Source: Rhodanobacter sp. 67-28 (GTDB lineage Bacteria; Pseudomonadota; Gammaproteobacteria; Xanthomonadales; Rhodanobacteraceae). From it: 64,000 bases of DNA. The stretch covers positions 1 to 64,000 of the forward strand of contig MKTU01000028.1 of the NCBI GenBank assembly GCA_001898415.1. Reading direction: 5' to 3'. Numbering within the stretch: the stretch's first letter is position 1; each line of letters begins with the position of its first letter. A program made the translations under genes and the position numbers. Positions 56,260-64,000 of the stretch are shown one piece after another. Below the pieces are notes generated by a model. It ran no database searches. It was not told the origin of the DNA and was given only the letters and a program-made list of their open reading frames with translations.

Positions 56260-57051
56260 ATGACCGACTCCATCCTCAACGAGCGCCGCGGCGCCGTGGC
56301 CTGGCTCACCCTGAACCGGCCTCAGGTACACAACGCGTTCGACGACAACCTGATCGCCGCGCTCACCGAGGCGCTGGCCCGGGCCGACGCCGATCCGGCG
56401 GTCCGCTGCGTCGTGCTCAGCGGCAGCGGCAGCACGTTTTCCGCCGGCGCGGACCTCCACTGGATGCGCGGCATGGCCGCCGCCAGCGAGCAGGAGAATC
56501 GCGAGGACTCGCTGCGCCTGGCGCGGCTGATGCGCAACCTGCAATTCCTCTCCAAGCCGACCATCGCGCGCGTCAACGGCGCAGCCTATGGCGGCGGCGT
56601 GGGCCTGGTCGCCTGCTGCGACATCGCGATCGGCGTGGACGGCGCCAAGTTCGCACTGTCGGAGGTGAAGCTGGGCCTGGTGCCGGCGGTGATCTCGCCC
56701 TACGTGATCGCCGCAATCGGCCTGCGCGAGGCGCGCCGGTGGTTCGTCAGCGGCGAGGTGTTCGACGCCGCGGAGGCGCAGCGCATCGGCCTGCTGCACG
56801 CCGTGGTGGCGGGCGCGGAACTGGATGAGGCGATCGAGCGCCAGCTGCATTTCCTCGCCAAGGCCGGTCCGCTGGCCCAGCGCGAAGCCAAGCAGCTGGC
56901 GCTGCGCATTGCCGGTGCCGATCCGGCCACGGCCGAGCGCATCGACACCCAAAACGCCGAGCTGATCGCCCGCCTGCGCGTCTCGCCGGAAGGCCAGCAC
57001 GGCCTGGGCGCGTTCCTCGACAAGCGCGCGCCGTCATGGGTCACCGGTTGA
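56260..57051 (+). CDS. liuC: Enoyl-CoA hydratase/isomerase family, probable methylglutaconyl-CoA hydratase
   Basis: 263 residues, crotonase fold. LNRPQVHNAFDDNLI near residue 20, oxyanion-hole segments TFSAGADLHWMRGM and NGAAYGGGVGLVACCDIAI, and catalytic Glu region FALSEVKLGLVPAVISPYV. Hydrates 3-methylglutaconyl-CoA to HMG-CoA in leucine/isovalerate breakdown if the context is a guide: a biotin carboxylase subunit and HMG-CoA lyase follow. The ATG at 56260 gives the family N-terminus. The family is certain; the substrate is inferred from neighbours. Confidence 0.88.
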   Translation: MTDSILNERRGAVAWLTLNRPQVHNAFDDNLIAALTEALARADADPAVRCVVLSGSGSTFSAGADLHWMRGMAAASEQENREDSLRLARLMRNLQFLSKPTIARVNGAAYGGGVGLVACCDIAIGVDGAKFALSEVKLGLVPAVISPYVIAAIGLREARRWFVSGEVFDAAEAQRIGLLHAVVAGAELDEAIERQLHFLAKAGPLAQREAKQLALRIAGADPATAERIDTQNAELIARLRVSPEGQHGLGAFLDKRAPSWVTG

Positions 57052-57067
57052 CCACGGAGCCACGAGC

Positions 57068-57580
57068 ATGACCAGACCGATCCTCAACCTTGCCGACGTG
57101 GTGGTGCAATCCGCCGCCGACACGCCGATCCCCGCCGGCCTGCCACAAGGCGCCACCGCCGAACGCTACGACCTGCGCTGGGGTGAGGTCGCCAGCCGTA
57201 TCGGCGCGCGCCAGCTGGGCTGCAACCTCACCGTGGTGGCGCCGGGCAAGCGCGCCTGCCCGTTCCACAGTCACCGCGCCGAAGAGGAGATGTTCATCAT
57301 CCTCGAAGGCAGCGGCGAGTTGCGCTATGGCGCCGAGCGCCACCCGGTCCGCGCCGGCGACATCATCGCCTGCCCCACCGGCGGTCCGGAAACCGCGCAC
57401 CAGATCATCAACACCGGCGCGGCGGAGATGCGCTATCTCGCGATCAGCACGCAGTCGCCGGCCGAAGTATGTGAATACCCCGACTCGGCCAAGTTCGGCG
57501 CCTTCGCCGACGGCACGCCGGGCCGCTTCCGCCACCTCGGACGCCTCGCGGATGCGCGCGATTACTGGGAAGGCGAATAA
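57068..57580 (+). CDS. Cupin-domain protein
   Basis: 170 residues forming a single cupin barrel. VVAPGKRACPFHSHRAEEEMFIILEGSGELRYG is cupin motif 1 with two His and a Glu as likely metal ligands, and GDIIACPTGGPETAHQIINTG is motif 2 with the further His. Such stand-alone cupins are often annotated as putative dioxygenases or sugar-binding proteins. It is placed 16 bp after the hydratase gene and before the carboxylase subunit, so probably in the same operon, but a role in leucine degradation is not established. Confidence 0.85.
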   Translation: MTRPILNLADVVVQSAADTPIPAGLPQGATAERYDLRWGEVASRIGARQLGCNLTVVAPGKRACPFHSHRAEEEMFIILEGSGELRYGAERHPVRAGDIIACPTGGPETAHQIINTGAAEMRYLAISTQSPAEVCEYPDSAKFGAFADGTPGRFRHLGRLADARDYWEGE

Positions 57581-57668
57581 CGCCTTTGCTGCGCCGCGCA
57601 GCGGAGAAACATCGCGCATCTGCTAACTTTTGAAGGCTTTGCACCGACCGTCTGGCCAGGGAAATCGC

Positions 57669-59657
57669 ATGTTCGAACGTGTACTGATCGCCAACCGCGG
57701 CGAAATCGCCTGCCGCGTGATCCGCACCTGCCGTCGCCTCGGTATCCGCACCATCGCGGTGTACTCGGAAGCCGACCGCGACGCACAGCACGTGCGGCAG
57801 GCCGACGAGGCCTTGCCGATTGGCGGCCCGCTGCCGGCCGAGTCCTATCTGCGCATCGACGCCATCCTCGACGCTGCGAAAAAGAGCGGCGCGCAGGCGA
57901 TCCATCCCGGCTACGGCTTCCTCTCCGAGAACACGGCCTTTTCGCGCGCCTGCAAGGACGCCGGCATCGTGTTCATCGGCCCCGATCCGGAGAGCATCGA
58001 GGCGATGGGCTCCAAGGCCGCCGCCAAGCAGCTGATGGCCAAGCACGCCGTGCCGCTGGTGCCCGGCTACGACGGCGACGAGCAGGACAACGCCTGCCTC
58101 GCCGAACAGGCGCATGCCATCGGCTATCCGCTGATCATCAAGCCCTCGGCCGGTGGCGGCGGCAAGGGCATGCAGATCGTGCGCTCGGACGCCGAGTTCC
58201 CCGAGGCGCTGGCCACCGCGCAGCGCGTGGCGCAGGCCGCCTTCGGCGACGCTTCGATGCTGCTGGAACGCTACGTGGAGCACCCGCGCCACATTGAATT
58301 CCAGATCTTCGGCGACCGCCACGGCAACATCATCCACCTGGGCGAGCGCGAGTGCTCCGCGCAGCGCCGTTACCAGAAGGTGCTGGAGGAAACCCCCTCG
58401 CCCTTCCTCACCCCGGAAAAGCGTGCCGCCATGGGCGCCGCCGCCGTGGCCGCCGCGCGCGCCGTGAACTACGTGGGCGCCGGCACGGTGGAGTTCATCG
58501 TCGGTCCCGCGGGCGATTTCCACTTCATGGAAATGAACACCCGCCTGCAGGTCGAGCATCCGGTCACCGAGCTGACCCACGGCGTGGACCTGGTGGAATG
58601 GCAGCTGCGCATCGCCGATGGCGAACCGCTGCCGCTGGCCCAGCAGGACGTGGTCTCGCACGGCCACGCGATCGAGGTACGCCTGTACGCCGAAGACCCC
58701 GACCAGAACTTCCTGCCCGGCTCCGGCAAGCTGCAGTCGCTGCGCTTGCCGACTCCCTCGCAACACGTGCGCCTCGACGGTGGCGTGGTCGAAGGCGACA
58801 CGGTGACGATCTTCTACGACCCGATGATCGCCAAGCTGATCGTGTGGGACGGGGATCGCCCGAAGGCGCTGCAGCGCATGCGCGAGGCACTCGCGGCATG
58901 CGAGATCATCGGCCCGAAATCCAACATCGCCTTTCTCGAACGACTGGTGCGCCATCCGGCCGTGGTCGAGGCCCGCATCGACACCGGTTACCTGGATCGC
59001 CACCTGGACGAATTCCTGGTCGGCGACACGGCTCCTGCCGAGGGTGCGCTGTTTGCCGCCGCGACCGCCGTGCTGCTGCACGACGAATCGCACGTGGCCG
59101 GCAACGCGACCGACCCGCATTCGCCCTGGGCCCGCGCCGACGCATGGCGCGTCGGCCACGCCGGCAAGCGCATCGTGGCGCTGGCCTGGCGCGACCAGCG
59201 CTTCGAGATCGAGGCGCGCGGGCACGCCGGCAATTATCAATTGCGCCGCGCCGAAACGAACTGCGAGGTGCAAGGCGCGCGCCTGTCGGACGACAACCTC
59301 GGCGCCCGCTTCGATGGCGAAGCGCGCCGCGTGCCGTTGCACGTCGACGCCGCGCACGTGCTGCTGCACGACGCCCACGGCCAGCGCTACAGCCTCGGTC
59401 GCGCGGCCGCGTTCGCGTGGGAAGCCAAGGACACCGCCGGCGGCAACCAGGTGATCGCGCCGATGCCCGGCCGCATCGTGCTGGTGAAGGCGCAAGCCGG
59501 CGACGCAGTCGAGCAGGGCCAGGAACTGCTGGTGATGGAAGCGATGAAGATGGAACTGGCCTTGAAGGCGCCGCGCGCCGGCACCATCGAGAGCGTGAAT
59601 GCCGCGCAGGGCGAGTTTGTCGAGGCCGACGCGGTGCTGGTCCGCTTCGCCGAGTAG
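57669..59657 (+). CDS. liuD: Acyl-CoA carboxylase biotin-carrying alpha subunit, probable methylcrotonyl-CoA carboxylase
   Basis: 662 residues. Biotin carboxylase domain: MFERVLIANRGEIACRVIRT, HPGYGFLSENTAF, IKPSAGGGGKGMQIV (ATP grasp), RRYQKVLEETPSP and MEMNTRLQVEHPVTEL. The C-terminal biotinyl domain has VMEAMKMELALKAPRAG with the biotinylated Lys. It carboxylates 3-methylcrotonyl-CoA together with a carboxyltransferase subunit (LiuB/MccB) that is not in this window. The ATG at 57669 is the family start. A stem-loop-rich dispersed repeat follows the stop codon. Propionyl- or geranyl-CoA specificity cannot be excluded; HMG-CoA lyase next door favours methylcrotonyl-CoA. Confidence 0.93.
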   Translation: MFERVLIANRGEIACRVIRTCRRLGIRTIAVYSEADRDAQHVRQADEALPIGGPLPAESYLRIDAILDAAKKSGAQAIHPGYGFLSENTAFSRACKDAGIVFIGPDPESIEAMGSKAAAKQLMAKHAVPLVPGYDGDEQDNACLAEQAHAIGYPLIIKPSAGGGGKGMQIVRSDAEFPEALATAQRVAQAAFGDASMLLERYVEHPRHIEFQIFGDRHGNIIHLGERECSAQRRYQKVLEETPSPFLTPEKRAAMGAAAVAAARAVNYVGAGTVEFIVGPAGDFHFMEMNTRLQVEHPVTELTHGVDLVEWQLRIADGEPLPLAQQDVVSHGHAIEVRLYAEDPDQNFLPGSGKLQSLRLPTPSQHVRLDGGVVEGDTVTIFYDPMIAKLIVWDGDRPKALQRMREALAACEIIGPKSNIAFLERLVRHPAVVEARIDTGYLDRHLDEFLVGDTAPAEGALFAAATAVLLHDESHVAGNATDPHSPWARADAWRVGHAGKRIVALAWRDQRFEIEARGHAGNYQLRRAETNCEVQGARLSDDNLGARFDGEARRVPLHVDAAHVLLHDAHGQRYSLGRAAAFAWEAKDTAGGNQVIAPMPGRIVLVKAQAGDAVEQGQELLVMEAMKMELALKAPRAGTIESVNAAQGEFVEADAVLVRFAE

Positions 59658-59662
59658 CTTCT

Positions 59663-59806
59663 AAGCCCCTCTCCCAGTGGGAGAGGGGTTGGGGTGAGGG
59701 TTCGGCCGGAGCGAAATGTCCGCATTAGCCTCGCACCCTCATCCGCCCCTTCGGGGCACCTTCTCACCCCAAGGGGACTCCTTTCAGTCGCCGGAGGGAG
59801 AAGGAC
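59663..59806 (-). repeat. Dispersed intergenic repeat of about 145 bp, copy 2 (opposite orientation)
   Basis: Starts with hairpin cccctctcccagtgggagagggg then ttggggtgagggttcggc, and ends with accttctcacccc and cggagggagaagg. It is the reverse-strand counterpart of 44157-44300 with a different central spacer. It fills the 172-bp gap between the carboxylase and HMG-CoA lyase genes, and its hairpin might weaken read-through. Confidence 0.8.
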
Positions 59807-59829
59807 ATCGCGTCCTCCGGAGCTTTTTC

Positions 59830-60732
59830 ATGAACACCTCCAACCACGTCCGCATCGTCGAAGTCGGCGCCCGCGACGGCCTGCAAAACGAGAAGACGTT
59901 GCTGCCGGCCGAGGTGAAGATCGCACTGATCGACCGGCTCTCCGCCACCGGCCTCAAGACCATCGAGGCGACCAGCTTTGTCAGCCCCAAATGGGTGCCG
60001 CAACTGGCCGACGCCGCCCAGGTGTTCACCGGCATCCGCAAGGTGCCGGGCGTGAGCTACCCGGTGCTGGTGCCGAACCTGCAGGGCTACCAGCGCGCGC
60101 GCGCAGTCGGCGCCACCGAAATCGCCGTGTTCACCGCGGCATCCGAAGCGTTCAACCGCAAGAACATCAACGCCTCGATCGACGAATCCATCGAGCGCTT
60201 CATACCGGTGATGGAACAGGCCCGGGCCGACGGCGTGCAGGTGCGCGGCTACGTCTCCACCGTGCTCGGCTGCCCGTACCAGGGCGAGGTGCCGGCAAGC
60301 GACGTGGTGCGCGTGGCGCGACGCATGCACGAGCTGGGCTGCCACGAAATCTCGCTGGGCGACACCATCGGCGTCGGCACGCCGGCGAAGGCGCGCGCGA
60401 TGCTGCACGCGGTGGCGCAGGAAGTGCCGATCGCCGCGCTGGCCGTGCATTTCCACGACACCTACGGCCAGGCGCTGGCGAACATCCTGGCCTGCCTGGA
60501 GGAAGGCGTGCGCGTGATCGACAGCGCGGTCTCGGGCACCGGCGGCTGCCCGTACGCGAAGGGCGCCACCGGCAACGTGGCCAGCGAAGACGTGGTCTAC
60601 ATGCTGCACGGCATGGGCATGGAAACCGGCATCGACCTCGACCTGCTGGTCGCCACCGGCGCCTGGCTGGCCGCGCAACTGCACAAGGAAACCGCCAGCC
60701 GGGTCACCCGGGCACGCACCGCCGCGGCCTGA
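59830..60732 (+). CDS. liuE: Hydroxymethylglutaryl-CoA lyase
   Basis: Cleaves HMG-CoA to acetyl-CoA and acetoacetate, the last step of leucine breakdown. 300 residues, the normal length. VRIVEVGARDGLQNEKT with the catalytic Arg-Asp near residues 15-16, TSFVSPKWVPQLADA, VHFHDTYGQALANI with metal-binding His residues, and the signature SGTGGCPYAKGATGN with the active-site Cys. The ATG at 59830 follows a ggag. It is separated from the carboxylase gene by the dispersed repeat but in the same orientation. Confidence 0.95.
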   Translation: MNTSNHVRIVEVGARDGLQNEKTLLPAEVKIALIDRLSATGLKTIEATSFVSPKWVPQLADAAQVFTGIRKVPGVSYPVLVPNLQGYQRARAVGATEIAVFTAASEAFNRKNINASIDESIERFIPVMEQARADGVQVRGYVSTVLGCPYQGEVPASDVVRVARRMHELGCHEISLGDTIGVGTPAKARAMLHAVAQEVPIAALAVHFHDTYGQALANILACLEEGVRVIDSAVSGTGGCPYAKGATGNVASEDVVYMLHGMGMETGIDLDLLVATGAWLAAQLHKETASRVTRARTAAA

Positions 60733-60793
60733 GCCACTCGCGAAATCCCGATGGCGATCACTATCATCGGCTTTCGGTTGACGAGACGAAGCG

Positions 60794-62113
60794 ATGCGCA
60801 CGAGCCTGATGACCTGGTGGCGGGCGGCAGCGGCACTGCTGATCCTGCTCTGCAGCCTGTCCGCCAGCGCCGCCACGCCGAAGGGTGATTGGTTGCTGCT
60901 GCCCGATCGCGTGTGGACCGCCGACGGTGACGTCGCACACGCAGGCTGGGCCGTGCTGGTGCGCGACGGCATGATCTCGGCGGTCGGCCCGGCCGGCTCG
61001 ATCGACGCGCCTGCGGACGCACGCCGCATCACCTTGCCCGGCGCCACGCTCACGCCGGGCCTGATCGACCTGCACTCGCACCTGTTCCTGCATCCGTACA
61101 ACGAGACGTTGTGGAACGACCAGGTGCTGACCGAGCCGCAGGATTACCGCACGCTGCTGGCGGCGAAGCATGCGCGCGACACCTTGCTTGCCGGCTTCAC
61201 CACGCTGCGCGACCTGGGCACCGAAGGTGCCGGCTACGCCGACGTGTCGGTCAAGCGCGCCATCGACGAAGGCCTGATCCCCGGCCCGCGGCTGTTCGTG
61301 GCCACCCGCGCGATCGTCGCCACCGCCAGTTACGGCCCCGGCCCGCGCGGCTTCCGTCCGGACATCACCCTGCCCGGCGGCGCGCAGGAAGTCAGCGGCG
61401 TCGATGCCGCGATGGCCGCGGTGCGCGAACAGGCCGCGCGCGGTGCCGACTGGATCAAGATCTACGGCGACTACCGGGTCGGCCCGGACGGCGGCACCGC
61501 GCCCACCTTCACCGCCGCCGAACTGAAGGCGCTGGTCGACACCGCGCACCAGATCGGTCGCCCGGTGGCCGTGCACGCCGCCAGCGACGCCGGCGTGCGC
61601 ATGGCGGTGGAGGCCGGCGTGGACAGCGTGGAACACGGCTACGGCGCCAGCGAGGCCACTTTCAGGCTGATGAAGCAGCACGGCATCGCCTACGAGCCCA
61701 CGCTCACCGCGGTCGAGGCCACCGCGGAATATTTCCAGCATTACGTGCCCGGCAAGAGCGAACCGACCGAGCGCATGCGCGAAGCCGACCACGCCTTCCG
61801 CACCGCGCTGAAACTGGGCGTCACGATCGGCAACGGCAGCGACGTCGGCGTGTTCGCGCACGGCGAGAACTGGCGCGAGCCAGCAGCGATGGTCGCCGGC
61901 GGCATGACGCCCGCGCAGGCATTGCACGCGGCCACCGACGTGGCGGCAAGAATCCTGCGCCAGTCGCAGCGCCTGGGCCGCATCGCACCCGGCCTGGCGG
62001 CCGACCTCGCCGCGTTCAGCGGCGATCCGAGCACGCAGATCGACGCACTCCAGCATCCGGTCTTCGTGATGAAGGCCGGCCTCCCCTATCTCACTCCCGA
62101 CCACACCCCATGA
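60794..62113 (+). CDS. Exported metal-dependent amidohydrolase, imidazolonepropionase/prolidase-like
   Basis: 439 residues. Signal peptide MRTSLMTWWRAAAALLILLCSLSASAA. Amidohydrolase ligands: HSH in TPGLIDLHSHLFLHP, the probable carboxylated Lys in GADWIKIYGDYR, His in RPVAVHAASDAG and SVEHGYGAS, and Asp in TIGNGSDVGVFAHGEN. This arrangement is that of the Sgx9260/Xaa-Arg dipeptidase-like group of secreted amidohydrolases, many of which cleave dipeptides or N-acyl amino acids. Its stop overlaps the following acetyltransferase by ATGA. Substrate unknown. Confidence 0.88.
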   Translation: MRTSLMTWWRAAAALLILLCSLSASAATPKGDWLLLPDRVWTADGDVAHAGWAVLVRDGMISAVGPAGSIDAPADARRITLPGATLTPGLIDLHSHLFLHPYNETLWNDQVLTEPQDYRTLLAAKHARDTLLAGFTTLRDLGTEGAGYADVSVKRAIDEGLIPGPRLFVATRAIVATASYGPGPRGFRPDITLPGGAQEVSGVDAAMAAVREQAARGADWIKIYGDYRVGPDGGTAPTFTAAELKALVDTAHQIGRPVAVHAASDAGVRMAVEAGVDSVEHGYGASEATFRLMKQHGIAYEPTLTAVEATAEYFQHYVPGKSEPTERMREADHAFRTALKLGVTIGNGSDVGVFAHGENWREPAAMVAGGMTPAQALHAATDVAARILRQSQRLGRIAPGLAADLAAFSGDPSTQIDALQHPVFVMKAGLPYLTPDHTP

Positions 62114-62598
62114 GCGAAAACTTCCTGATCCGCCCGATCGCACCGGGCGACAACGCGGCGATGGCCGCGATCATCCGCGCCGTGATGCCCGAGTTCGGCG
62201 CCGACGGCCCCGGCTTCGCGATCCATGACGCCGAAGTCGACACGATGTACGAGTCCTACGCACAACCGCGCAGCAGCTATTTCGTGCTCGAGCGCGACGG
62301 CACGGTGATCGGCGGTGGCGGCGTCGCGCCCTTGCAAAACGCGGAGCCGGACGTGTGCGAGTTGCGCAAGATGTATTTCCTGCCCGCCGCGCGCGGCATC
62401 GGTGCCGGCACGGCGATGATGCAGCGCTGCCTCGACGCGGCCCGCGCGCACGGCTTCCGGCGCTGCTACCTGGAGACGCTGACCGGCATGGACGCGGCGC
62501 AGGCGCTGTACAAGCGCAGCGGCTTCACCGCGCTGTGCGCGCCGATGGGCGGCACCGGGCATTTCAGCTGCGACCGCTTCTTCATCCGCGAGCTGTGA
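62110..62598 (+). CDS. GNAT-family N-acetyltransferase
   Basis: 162 residues. N-terminal ENFLIRPIAPGDNAAMAAIIR, central beta strands FVLERDGTVIGGGGVAPL, acetyl-CoA loop LRKMYFLPAARGIGAGTAMMQRCLDAA (RGxGxG/A type), and C-terminal YLETLTGMDAAQALYKRSGF. Typical single GNAT domain. The substrate is unknown. Translationally coupled to the amidohydrolase gene (ATGA at 62110-62113) and followed by a second GNAT gene after 4 bp. Confidence 0.9.
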   Translation: MSENFLIRPIAPGDNAAMAAIIRAVMPEFGADGPGFAIHDAEVDTMYESYAQPRSSYFVLERDGTVIGGGGVAPLQNAEPDVCELRKMYFLPAARGIGAGTAMMQRCLDAARAHGFRRCYLETLTGMDAAQALYKRSGFTALCAPMGGTGHFSCDRFFIREL

Positions 62599-62602
62599 GC
62601 CC

Positions 62603-63184
62603 ATGACACCCATTCGCACTGCCCGCGACGAAGACGCCGCCGCCATCCACGCGATCTACGCACCATCGGTCAGCGACGGCGTGGCCACCTTCGAAACCGG
62701 ACTGCCCGGCGTGGAAGCCATGCGCGAACGCCTGCGCGCGCGCCTCGAACACTACCCGTGGCTGGTGTGGGAAGAAGCCGGCGAGGTGCTGGCCTACGCC
62801 TACGCCGGCCGCTTCCGCGAACGCGCCGCCTATGACTGGATCGCCGAGACCTCGATCTACGTGCGCGCCGACGCACAGCGCCGCGGCATCGCGCGCCAGC
62901 TGTATGGCGTGCTGCTGGACGTGATGCGGCTGCAGGGCATCACCCAGGCCGTCGGCGTGATCACCCTGCCCGGGGTGGCCAGCGTGGCGATGCACGAGGC
63001 GATGGGCTTCACGTCGACCGGCGTGTGGCGACAGTGCGGTTACAAGCTCGGCCGGTGGTGGGACGTGGGCGTATGGCAGAAGGAGCTGCAGGCGGCGGCG
63101 AATCCGCCCGCGCCCGTCACCCCTTTCCCGCAGTTGCCACAGGCCACGCTGCAAGAGTTGCTGGAAGACCACCCGAACGCGTAG
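62603..63184 (+). CDS. GNAT acetyltransferase, phosphinothricin/methionine-sulfone N-acetyltransferase type
   Basis: 193 residues. IRTARDEDAAAIHAIYAPSVSDGVATFET, YPWLVWEEAGEVLAYAYAGRFRERAAYDWIAETSIYV, acetyl-CoA loop AQRRGIARQLYGVLLD, and HEAMGFTSTGVWRQCGYKLGRWWDVGVWQKEL, the signature of the Pat/MnaT group that acetylates methionine-sulfoximine-like amino acids. The physiological substrate is likely an oxidised methionine analogue, by family. The last 25 or so residues are an extra Pro-rich tail. Likely same operon as the two genes before. Confidence 0.9.
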   Translation: MTPIRTARDEDAAAIHAIYAPSVSDGVATFETGLPGVEAMRERLRARLEHYPWLVWEEAGEVLAYAYAGRFRERAAYDWIAETSIYVRADAQRRGIARQLYGVLLDVMRLQGITQAVGVITLPGVASVAMHEAMGFTSTGVWRQCGYKLGRWWDVGVWQKELQAAANPPAPVTPFPQLPQATLQELLEDHPNA

Positions 63185-63203
63185 AGCGGGCACTGCCCGC
63201 CTT
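63183..63203. repeat. Single REP-like element
   Basis: tagagcgggcactgcccgcct, a solitary degenerate member of the tagggcgggc family directly at the end of the GNAT gene. Confidence 0.5.
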
Positions 63204-63234
63204 GCGCTCCTGCATATCTGCACCGGTTTGCCTG

Positions 63235-63267
63235 AAAAAAAAAGCGTGCCCGCGGATGCGGGCACGC
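63235..63267 (-). terminator. Terminator of the RcnB-like gene
   Basis: On the minus strand GCGTGCCCGC-ATCC-GCGGGCACGC followed by nine T, 19 bp after the stop codon. A near-perfect intrinsic terminator. Confidence 0.94.
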
Positions 63268-63285
63268 CTTCACGGTCAAGCCGGC

Positions 63286-63720
63286 TTACTGGTTGAGCAG
63301 CAGGTCGACGATCACGCCGGTAGCGATCGCCACCAGCAGGAAGTCGCCGTTGTCGCTGCGCACCCAGTGGTAGCCACGCGGCGGTTCCCGCAGGCGGGCG
63401 TCGCGCCAGTCGTATACCACGTAGCGGGTGCTGCGGTATTCCACCGGCAGGTAGCCGCCGCGCTTGTACCAGCCCTCGTGGCGACCGCGGTCGTGCCAGT
63501 TCTTGTAGCGGCCATGGCCGCGACCGTGGCCACGCCCCTGGTCGTTGTCGCGATCGTAGCGCACGTAACGGTCGCCATCATGGTCGTAGCTGCGGTCACG
63601 GTCGTTCTGCCCGTGGCGATCGCGGTCGTGGCCCCGACCGTGTTCCTGCGCCAATACGGGGCTGCCGGCCAGCATCAGCATCGTGCCGCATGCAACAGAC
63701 AGAGCAAGCAACTTTTTCAT
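63286..63720 (-). CDS. RcnB-like periplasmic protein
   Basis: 144 residues. Signal peptide MKKLLALSVACGTMLMLAGSPVLAQ, then a low-complexity stretch rich in His, Asp, Arg and Gly (about 26-75), then WYKRGGYLPVEYRSTRYVVYDWRDARLREPPRGYHWVRSDNGDFLLVAIATGVIVDLLL, the RcnB domain (PF11776). RcnB in Escherichia coli is involved in nickel/cobalt homeostasis, though many family members have no known role. The His/Asp-rich part could bind metal. The start at 63720 follows GGAG and is set by the signal peptide. The gap 63721-63927 contains no other recognised feature. Confidence 0.87.
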   Translation of the reverse strand: MKKLLALSVACGTMLMLAGSPVLAQEHGRGHDRDRHGQNDRDRSYDHDGDRYVRYDRDNDQGRGHGRGHGRYKNWHDRGRHEGWYKRGGYLPVEYRSTRYVVYDWRDARLREPPRGYHWVRSDNGDFLLVAIATGVIVDLLLNQ

Positions 63721-63927
63721 GATGGATCTCCACTTGGTGGGCCAGGAACCGCGTGCATCGTACCGACAACCGCCTGACGATGCTGTGCGGTCAGACGACA
63801 CGCTGGTGCCGACACCCCCAACCGGGCATGAATCGGCCAGCCGGGCGTGTTTTGCGTTCAGCCTGCAGCATACGCGGCGGCTCGGCTACCATTGGCGGCT
63901 TTCCGCATCCGTTTCGGGGGATCACCC

Positions 63928-64000
63928 ATGCAGCTCGATCAGGTCAAGGCCATCATCACCGGCGGCGCCTCCGGTCTCGGCCACGCGGTGGCGCAGCATT
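63928..64000 (+). CDS. Short-chain dehydrogenase/reductase, 5' end only
   Basis: The first 24 codons before the window edge read MQLDQVKAIITGGASGLGHAVAQH. TGGASGLG is the NAD-binding TGxxxGxG motif. The opening resembles the SDR-type 3-hydroxyacyl-CoA dehydrogenase (HSD17B10-like). GGGGGGAT precedes the ATG at good spacing. The rest is outside the window. Confidence 0.8.
   Translation, partial: MQLDQVKAIITGGASGLGHAVAQH

Overview
This window looks like the chromosome of a high-GC gammaproteobacterium of the Xanthomonadales, most probably the Rhodanobacter/Dyella group (Rhodanobacteraceae). The reasons are strong third-position GC, a giant NAD-dependent glutamate dehydrogenase, MetH split into two overlapping genes, recC-recB-recD order, the murJ-ribF-ileS-lspA-ispH block near a type IV pilus minor-pilin operon, and several families of short dispersed repeats (GGGAAT-type, GTAGGAGC-type, TAGGGCGGGC-type) typical of that order. 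The species is an inference. No rRNA, CRISPR array, insertion sequence or prophage is visible.

Layout: 1-3864 (-) 5' part of NAD-glutamate dehydrogenase, carrying a perfect in-frame 231-bp tandem duplication; 4322-8695 (+) an RND efflux adaptor and pump without an outer-membrane factor; 8888-10048 (-) an acyl-CoA dehydrogenase; 10180-14931 (+) an ArsR-type regulator fused to a methyltransferase fold, followed by the two halves of cobalamin-dependent methionine synthase; 14988-15559 (-) a lipid-A-biosynthesis N-domain protein and tRNA-Val(CAC); 15707-23360 (-) two tandem paralogous GAF/GGDEF/globin-like/GAF/EAL cyclic-di-GMP proteins; 23615-25384 (-) an ECF42-type sigma factor with its YCII/DGPF partner; 25559-34717 (+) recCBD; 34935-35512 (+) a HigBA toxin-antitoxin module followed by a decayed recD tail; 35854-44003 (-) minor pilins and PilY1; 44470-45513 (+) pyrC; 45599-45674 (-) tRNA-Thr(CGT); 45888-53145 (-) ispH, lspA, ileS, ribF, murJ; 53365-53628 (+) rpsT; 53755-56175 (-) feoAB plus a small Cys-rich membrane protein; 56260-60732 (+) a partial leucine/isovalerate catabolic set (hydratase, cupin, biotin-carboxylase subunit, HMG-CoA lyase); 60794-63184 (+) an exported amidohydrolase and two GNAT acetyltransferases; 63286-63720 (-) an RcnB-like periplasmic protein; 63928 to the end, the start of a short-chain dehydrogenase.

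Functional groups: the regulator and split MetH form a methyl-cycle unit; recCBD is the double-strand-break repair nuclease; pilV-pilW-pilX-pilY1-pilE-fimT prime and tip the type IV pilus, a process commonly tuned by cyclic-di-GMP; the liu-type genes feed leucine carbon to acetyl-CoA and acetoacetate. The most unusual observations are the GDH duplication, the twin sensor proteins in which one copy keeps a candidate haem-ligating His and full EAL loop while the other has lost both, a palindromic repeat embedded in frame in recC, and a recD-tail relic beyond higBA. Most genes are housekeeping. I see no clear multi-gene system that is wholly undescribed.
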